This document shows, piece by piece, positions 59,574-64,000 of a DNA stretch of 64,000 nucleotides. The stretch is from Actinoplanes sp. NBC_00393 (GTDB lineage Bacteria > Actinomycetota > Actinomycetes > Mycobacteriales > Micromonosporaceae), in contig NZ_CP107942.1 of NCBI RefSeq assembly GCF_036053395.1, positions 8,388,501-8,452,500 of the forward strand. The letters are read 5' to 3'. The notes below the pieces were generated by a model. That model had not been told where the DNA came from. It ran no database searches and saw only the letters and a program-made list of their open reading frames with translations. Made by a program: the position numbers and the translations under genes. How positions within the stretch are numbered: position 1 is the stretch's first letter; each line of letters starts with the position of its first letter.

Positions 59574-60386
59574 ATGCTCAAGCCTGGGCTCCCCAAGCTG
59601 ATCGCCACCGACCTGGACGGGACACTGGTTCGCAGCGATGACACCGTGTCCGCGTACACCCATGAGGTGCTCGACCGGGTCCGCGCCGCCGGCATCCGGA
59701 TCGTCGCCGCCACCGGCCGCGGTCCGCGTCTGACCTCGCTCACCCGCAACGACATCCGGGTCGCCGACTATCTGGTGCTGGCCCAGGGCGGATGGGTGCT
59801 CGACCAGGCCGAGGCCCGCTACCTGCGGCAGTCCCGGCTTCCCGGCCCGGTGCTGGGTGAGGTGCTCGGTGCGCTGGAGTCGGCGACCGGGCCGCTGTCG
59901 GTGATGTTCGAGGCGCTCGATCACGATGATGCGCCGCTCTGGGGCGATTACGACCCGACCTGGCGCTATCCGGTCACCGTCGAGTCGCGGACCCGGTCCG
60001 AGTGCCTGACCGGCGACGTGATCAAAGCGTTCGCCCGCTCGTTCGAGCTCGGCGTCGACGACCTGCTCGCGGTGGCCCGCCGGGTCGTGCCGCCGGATGT
60101 GGCGACCGTTACCCAGGCCGGCCTCGACTACGTGGAGATCTGCCCGGCGGGTGTGGACAAGGGCACCGGCCTCGCGGTGGTCGCCGAGGCGGTCGGGGTG
60201 GATCCCGCGGACGTGCTGGTCTTCGGTGACATGCCCAACGACCTGCCGATGTTCGGCTGGGCGGGCTGGGGCCGGGTGGCCGTGGCGAACGCTCATCCGG
60301 AGCTGCTGGCGGTCGCTGACACGGTGACGCTCGCCAATGACGAGGACGGGGTGGCCGTGTTCCTGGACCGGCTATTGTCGAGGTGA
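59574..60386 (+). CDS. Cof-type HAD-IIB hydrolase (270 aa)
   Basis: The catalytic motif I is ATDLDGTLVRSD (DxD nucleophile pair), motif II is in VAATGRG, and motif IV is FGDMPNDLPM. A C2-type cap domain spans the middle. Substrates of this family are sugar or cofactor phosphates; the true one is unknown. ATG 59574 has a GGAGG box. It is coupled by a TGATG overlap to a second HAD paralogue. Confidence 0.9.
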   Translation: MLKPGLPKLIATDLDGTLVRSDDTVSAYTHEVLDRVRAAGIRIVAATGRGPRLTSLTRNDIRVADYLVLAQGGWVLDQAEARYLRQSRLPGPVLGEVLGALESATGPLSVMFEALDHDDAPLWGDYDPTWRYPVTVESRTRSECLTGDVIKAFARSFELGVDDLLAVARRVVPPDVATVTQAGLDYVEICPAGVDKGTGLAVVAEAVGVDPADVLVFGDMPNDLPMFGWAGWGRVAVANAHPELLAVADTVTLANDEDGVAVFLDRLLSR

Positions 60387-61180
60387 TGGCCCCTTTTCAG
60401 TTAGTCGCCACCGACATCGACGGCACGCTGATCACCAGCGAGCGCACCATCTCCCAGCGGACCCTCGACGTTCTGGCCCAGGTGCCTGTGCCCGTGGTCC
60501 TGGTGACCGGTCGCCCGCTGCGCTGGCTCGACCAGCTCTACGACCAGTTGCCGGCGCCGCTGCCCGCGGTCTGCGCGAACGGGGCGGTCATCTACGACCC
60601 GCACACCGACGAGGTCCTGCGCACCGAGTCCCTGCCGGTCGACCTGCTGCTGGACGTGACGAAACGCCTGCGCGACACGATTCCGGACGTCTCGCTGGCG
60701 GTCGAGGTGGAGGACGGGCGCTCGTTCGTGCACGAGCCGACCTGGACGATCCGCTGGGAGCACGACCACCGGGTGCGAGTGATCGCCTCGCCTGAGGAGC
60801 TCACCTCGGTCCCGGCGGTCAAGCTGCTGGCTCGTTCCGCGACCGCCGACCCCGACGAGTTCCTGGAGCTGATCAGCACCACGCTGGGCGGTCTGGCCGA
60901 GGCGACCCGCTCGTCCTCGTCCGCGCTCGTGGAGATCTCCGCGGTCGGCGTCACCAAGGCGGCCGGGCTGGCCTGGCTCTGCGAGCGCGAGGGTGTCACG
61001 GCCGAACAGGTCGTCGCCTTCGGCGACATGCCCAACGACATCCCGATGCTCAGCTGGGCCGGCCGCGCGGTCGCCATGGGCAACGCCCACCCCGCACTGC
61101 GCGCGGTCGCCGACGAGGTCACCCTCTCCAACGACGAGGACGGCGTGGCTGACTATTTGAGTCGCGCTTTCCACCTCTGA
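60386..61180 (+). CDS. Second Cof-type HAD-IIB hydrolase (264 aa)
   Basis: It has the same layout as the previous gene: VATDIDGTLITSERTIS, LVTGRPLRWL, VKLLARS, and FGDMPNDIPMLSWAG. It has diverged clearly from the first, so the pair likely handle different phosphates. ATG 60386 overlaps the previous TGA by one base. Confidence 0.9.
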   Translation: MAPFQLVATDIDGTLITSERTISQRTLDVLAQVPVPVVLVTGRPLRWLDQLYDQLPAPLPAVCANGAVIYDPHTDEVLRTESLPVDLLLDVTKRLRDTIPDVSLAVEVEDGRSFVHEPTWTIRWEHDHRVRVIASPEELTSVPAVKLLARSATADPDEFLELISTTLGGLAEATRSSSSALVEISAVGVTKAAGLAWLCEREGVTAEQVVAFGDMPNDIPMLSWAGRAVAMGNAHPALRAVADEVTLSNDEDGVADYLSRAFHL

Positions 61181-61320
61181 TCGGTACGCGCGACGCCGCC
61201 CCGAACCGCAGCTACCCCGTCCCGCCGCGCCGACGCGAGTCAGGTGCCGCTCCTGGCCGCCCGGCGCCCGCCGGGCTGAAGCACCGGGTCCAGCTGACGC
61301 CCAGCGTCGCTTCGCGCGCT
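61181..61320. other. Spacer leading into the 61-kb repeat array
   Basis: No gene is visible. The last 45 bases (CTGAAGCACCGGGTCCAGCTGACGCCC onward) are a truncated unit of the adjoining array. Confidence 0.5.
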
Positions 61321-61545
61321 GCGAAGCAGCAGCCACGGTCAGCCCAGCCTGCGGGCTGACGCGCAGCGTCGCCTCCCGCGCTGCGAAGCAGCACTCACGG
61401 TCAGCTGAGCTTTGCGGGCTGACGCCCAGCGTCGCCTCCCGCGCTGCGAAGCAGCACTCACGGTCAGCTGAGCCCGGCCGGCTGACGCGCAGCGTCGCTT
61501 TGCGCGCTGCGAAGCAGCGGTGGGGGTCAGCTGGGCTCGGTGCTT
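61321..61545. repeat. Array of four 62-63-bp tandem units with hairpins
   Basis: GCGAAGCAG boxes start at 61321, 61383, 61446 and 61509 (periods 62, 63, 63). Each is followed by cacGGTCAGC and the paired arm GGCTGACG, then cCAGCGTCGCcTCCCGCGCT. The layout and period are those of the 37-kb array, though the box-flanking bases differ. No conserved open frame is kept. Confidence 0.85.
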
Positions 61546-61636
61546 AAGCCCGGCGCGGGCGCTGCGGCCTGGAGCGGCTGCTTGGTCGCTTCGTGCGGCG
61601 GGGCGGCGTAGCTGGGTTTGGGGAGGTGTGGGCGTA

Positions 61637-61668
61637 CCCCGGCGGGTTTTTGATGTTGCCCGCCGGGG
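61637..61668 (-). terminator. Hairpin terminator after bpa
   Basis: A perfect 10-bp stem, CCCCGGCGGG/CCCGCCGGGG, with a 12-nt loop begins 7 bp past the bpa stop. The 61546-61636 stretch shows no gene. Confidence 0.8.
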
Positions 61669-61675
61669 GATGTGC

Positions 61676-62239
61676 TCAGAGGTACTGGCCGGTGCGGCCC
61701 TGGATGTCGCCCTGCTTGCCACCGATGATGCCGCCGGCGCCCATCGGGAGGGCCGGGCGGCCCGGAACGCCGCCGCGCATCTGCTCCAGCTGGAGGCGGG
61801 CGGCCATCTGCTGGGCGACCAGTGCGGCCTGGATGCCGTGGAAGAGCCCCTCGAGCCAGCCGACCAGCTGGGCCTGGGCGATCCGCAGTTCGGCCTCGCT
61901 GGGCGGGGTCTCGCCCTCGAACGGGAGGGAGAGGCGCTCGAGTTCCTCGCGGAGCTCCGGTGCCAGGCCGTCCTCCAGCTCGGTGATCGACCGCTGGTGG
62001 ATCTCCCGCAGCCGGCCCCGGCTCGCCTCGTCCAGCGGCGCGGCCCGCACCTCTTCGAGGAGCTGCTTGATCATGCTGCCGATGCGCATGACCTTCGCCG
62101 GCTGCTCGATGAGATTGCCCGGCTCCTCCGGGGTGAGCGTGCCGTCCTGCTCGACCGTGCCCATCGGGCGGCCGTCAGGGCCCACGACGATGACGGAGCC
62201 GTCTTCCTTCTGCTCAGTGGTGCGGGTGTCGTCGGTCAT
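61676..62239 (-). CDS. bpa: Bacterial proteasome activator (187 aa)
   Basis: The helical core (EQPAKVMRIGSMIKQLLEEVRAAPLDEASRGRLREIHQRSITELEDGLAPELREELERLSLPF) and the C-terminal GQYL tail, which docks into the 20S proteasome, are those of Bpa/PafE. It forms a ring that opens the proteasome gate without ATP. This supports an actinobacterium with a Pup-proteasome system (not in the window). ATG 62239, or ATG 62248 three codons earlier. Confidence 0.95.
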   Translation of the reverse strand: MTDDTRTTEQKEDGSVIVVGPDGRPMGTVEQDGTLTPEEPGNLIEQPAKVMRIGSMIKQLLEEVRAAPLDEASRGRLREIHQRSITELEDGLAPELREELERLSLPFEGETPPSEAELRIAQAQLVGWLEGLFHGIQAALVAQQMAARLQLEQMRGGVPGRPALPMGAGGIIGGKQGDIQGRTGQYL

Positions 62240-62264
62240 GCAGTCCATCTTTGCGCACGGCCGT

Positions 62265-63095
62265 TCACGACCGAAGTTCGGCTACGGCACATTTGACACT
62301 TCCGCCACCCCTCTTCAGCTCGGAGAGGTCCACGTGGACCGGCAGGTAACCGGCTTCGCGCACCTTGTGGCCCATCGCGACGGCTTCCGTGTTGAGAATC
62401 ACGTGGCGGCCGTCGCTGACCAGGTTCAGCCCGAAGGCCTCGGCGTCGGCGCGGTCGGCCAGCACGGCGTCCGGGAAGAGCTGGGCGAGAATCTGCTGGG
62501 AGGCCGGGGAGAAGGCGCCCGGGTAGTACGTGACGTGGCGGTCGTCGAGGGCGGCCAGCGCGGTGTCCAGGTGGTAGAAGGCCGGGTCGACCAGCTTCAG
62601 CGAGATCACCGGGCGGCCGAGCACCTCCTGCGCCTCGGCGTGCGCGGCCGGGTCGGTGCGGAAGCCGTAGCCGGCGAGGACGATGCCGCCGTAGGCCGCC
62701 GGGAGGTACGCGAAGTCGCCCTCGCCTTCGTTGACGTGCTCGGGTGCGACGAACTTCCACCCGCCGGAGGTCGCGTAGAACGCCTGGTGAGCGGGGGCCT
62801 CGTCGGCACGCTGCGGATGCTTGAAGCGGGCGCCGTAGACGGTGCCGTCGACCGAGAACGCGCCGTTCGCCGAATAGACCATGTCGGGCAGGCCGGGCCG
62901 GGCGTCCAGCACGTGCACCAGGTGCCCGAGATCGGTGAGGGTGGTGCGCAGCATCTCCCACTGCTTGAGCGCCAGCGCGGCGTCCACCGCGGCCGAGGTG
63001 TCCATCCACGGGTTGATCGCGTACTCGACCGTGAAATGCTCGGGGGGACACATGAGGTATGTCCGGTTTCGCGGCAAGCGCTCGATGTGGTTCAT
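62265..63095 (-). CDS. ddaH: Dimethylargininase / amidinotransferase-family hydrolase (276 aa)
   Basis: RTYLMCPPEHFTVEYAINPWMD and PDMVYSANGAF are typical of DDAH. The catalytic His lies in FYHLDTALAAL and the catalytic Cys in GGGSVKC near the C-terminus. It would convert dimethylarginine to citrulline, or act on a related guanidino compound (some members help make ornithine). ATG 63095 is 8 nt after TACCCT, indicating a leaderless start; TTG 63104 is less likely. It is divergent from an Lrp/AsnC gene, a recurrent actinobacterial pairing. Confidence 0.88.
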   Translation of the reverse strand: MNHIERLPRNRTYLMCPPEHFTVEYAINPWMDTSAAVDAALALKQWEMLRTTLTDLGHLVHVLDARPGLPDMVYSANGAFSVDGTVYGARFKHPQRADEAPAHQAFYATSGGWKFVAPEHVNEGEGDFAYLPAAYGGIVLAGYGFRTDPAAHAEAQEVLGRPVISLKLVDPAFYHLDTALAALDDRHVTYYPGAFSPASQQILAQLFPDAVLADRADAEAFGLNLVSDGRHVILNTEAVAMGHKVREAGYLPVHVDLSELKRGGGSVKCAVAELRS

Positions 63096-63103
63096 GAGGT
63101 TCA

Positions 63104-63109
63104 AGGGTA
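63104..63109 (-). promoter_or_regulatory. -10 element for leaderless ddaH mRNA
   Basis: TACCCT on the minus strand ends 8 nt before ATG 63095. Confidence 0.45.
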
Positions 63110-63122
63110 GGTAGGCTGCGTT

Positions 63123-63149
63123 GCAGCAAACAGCTCAAAATCTTGCTGC
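63123..63149. promoter_or_regulatory. Candidate Lrp/AsnC operator
   Basis: Arms GCAGCAA (63123-63129) and TTGCTGC (63143-63149) flank a 13-bp AT-richer centre, in the short region between ddaH and the divergent Lrp-family gene. Such dyads are typical AsnC/Lrp autoregulatory sites. Confidence 0.5.
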
Positions 63150-63163
63150 TCGGAGGCGAATCG

Positions 63164-63616
63164 TTGCAGATGGACGCCGTGGACCAGCGAATCATTGCGC
63201 ATCTGGTGGCCGACGCTCGCGCTTCGTACGCCGAGATCGGCGCCAAGGTCTCGCTGTCCGCCCCCGCCGTGAAGAGACGTGTCGATCGCTTGCGCGCCAA
63301 CGGCGTGATCAAGGGATTCACCGCGGTCATCGAGCCGTCCGCGGTCGGCTGGACCACCGAGGCGTTCGTGGAGCTGTTCTGCACCGGGCGCACCACGCCG
63401 GCCCAGATCACCGTGGCCACCCGGCGCCACCCCGAGGTGGTGGGCGCCTACACGGTCTCCGGGCAGGCGGACGCGCTCGTGCACCTGCGGGCCGCCGACA
63501 TCGGGCACCTGGAGCAGGCGCTGGAGCGGCTGCGCGCCGAGCCGTTCGTGACCTCGACGCGCAGCATGGTGGTGCTGTCCCGGCTCGTGGAGACGCCGAC
63601 CGCAGTGCCGTTCTAG
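63164..63616 (+). CDS. Lrp/AsnC-family transcriptional regulator (150 aa)
   Basis: The N-terminal winged HTH (VDQRIIAHLVADARASYAEIGAKVSLSAPAVKRRVDRLRANGVI) and the C-terminal RAM/ACT-like domain (GAYTVSGQADALVHLRA) are standard. TTG 63164 is 7 nt after GGAGG, while ATG 63170 (13 nt away) is an alternative. It probably controls the divergent ddaH in response to arginine or a related amino acid. Confidence 0.9.
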   Translation: MQMDAVDQRIIAHLVADARASYAEIGAKVSLSAPAVKRRVDRLRANGVIKGFTAVIEPSAVGWTTEAFVELFCTGRTTPAQITVATRRHPEVVGAYTVSGQADALVHLRAADIGHLEQALERLRAEPFVTSTRSMVVLSRLVETPTAVPF

Positions 63617-64000
63617 AGGTACATCCCCGGGCGGTGCTGATCGTCCGCGGGACGCTCCTTGGCCGGCACCGGCTTGTCACCCTCGCCGAAGAACCGCTTG
63701 CCGCCGAACTCGCCGTGCAGCCGATCGTCCAGCTCGTCGGCAAGACCGGTCATCACCTGGACGGCGAGCATGAGGTGGATGGCCTGGAAGTTGCGACCGA
63801 ACACCGGGATCGACGCCCAGACCGTGTCCTGCGCGCAGTACAGCCGACCGATCGGCATCCGGTTGGTCAGCTCGGAGAGCTTCACGTAGAGCTGCTCCGT
63901 GGGCTCGACCTCGGTCAGGATCGGCGAGAAGACGTCCACCAGCGGCGGATTGTCACGGACCCGGACGAACACCATCGCCGAGCCGGCCCGGATGCCGACG
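63613..64000 (-). CDS. YbjN-type (T3SS-chaperone-like) domain protein, partial (N-terminus outside window)
   Basis: The frame is open to the window edge (VGIRAGSAMVFVRVRDNPPLVDVFSPIL before an internal Met), so the gene begins beyond 64000. The visible part, including LYVKLSELTNRMPIGRLYC and VWASIPVFGRNFQAIHLMLAVQVM, is the YbjN/class I chaperone-like fold common in actinomycetes. Its stop overlaps that of the Lrp gene by 4 bp. Confidence 0.85.
   Translation of the reverse strand, partial: VGIRAGSAMVFVRVRDNPPLVDVFSPILTEVEPTEQLYVKLSELTNRMPIGRLYCAQDTVWASIPVFGRNFQAIHLMLAVQVMTGLADELDDRLHGEFGGKRFFGEGDKPVPAKERPADDQHRPGMYL

Overview
The window is GC-rich DNA (roughly 70% by eye) with many GTG starts, dense gene packing and several typical actinobacterial genes: a proteasome activator (Bpa), an EccB, a SoxR with its Fe-S cysteines, several Actinobacteria-restricted small families, and mctC/actP-DUF485 pairs. 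It is chromosomal DNA of a high-GC actinomycete. Micromonosporaceae, probably Actinoplanes-like, is my inference from overall protein style, not something proven here. No rRNA, CRISPR, IS element or complete prophage is visible. One tRNA gene, tRNA-Ser(UGA), is present.

Layout. 1-3.3 kb: the tail of a flavohemoglobin-type reductase, an unusual HTH-peptide deformylase fusion, and an iron-box-controlled FhuF-like reductase with a short coupled leader ORF. 3.4-11.3 kb: secreted RTX-type repeat protein, a polytopic membrane protein divergent from a methyltransferase, a PEBP protein, an NlpC/P60 hydrolase, a DUF4352-like protein and a quinone oxidoreductase. 11.4-14.5 kb: tRNA-Ser, a phage-type peptidase, and soxR divergent from a split transketolase. 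15-20 kb: PH-domain protein, rhomboid protease, cyclophilin, a solitary eccB, and corA. 20-26.7 kb: an aminotransferase, then a tightly coupled operon (nucleotidyltransferase, glycerol-1-phosphate dehydrogenase family, CDP-alcohol phosphotransferase), facing an arylsulfotransferase-family protein and a glycosyltransferase. 26.7-37 kb: DNA glycosylase, polyprenyl glycosylphosphotransferase, a LytS/LytTR pair, a block of DnaA-box-like sequences, an OmpR-type two-component system, DUF4173, and a solute:sodium symporter pair. 37-44 kb: a repeat array, an RlpA-like protein, a two-gene ABC exporter, a tandem pair of small unknown proteins, a flavin reductase and a DUF485/ActP pair. 44-50 kb: two LCP cell-wall ligases, rhodanese, GDPD, a histidine kinase, DUF5926 and a GH16-like protein. 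50.9-64 kb: housekeeping and stress genes (arcA, pheA, serS, osmC, bpa, ddaH with an Lrp regulator) and small conserved proteins.

The most striking non-genic features are: (i) a family of 62-63-bp tandem units, each with a GAAgCAG-like box and a hairpin, at three intergenic loci, where the stem sequence differs between loci but stays complementary; (ii) two tandem 32-bp units carrying paired TCCACA boxes (one perfect TTATCCACA) in a 160-bp intergenic region; (iii) at least thirteen genes whose start codon lies 6-8 nt after a TAnnnT hexamer, the pattern of leaderless mRNAs; and (iv) a symmetrical bidirectional -10 (ACGCTACCGT) between two start codons only 24 bp apart. The best candidate for an undescribed pathway is the 21.4-23.9 kb operon, whose three enzymes together could make and use a CDP-activated sn-glycerol-1-phosphate-like or inositol-like alcohol.
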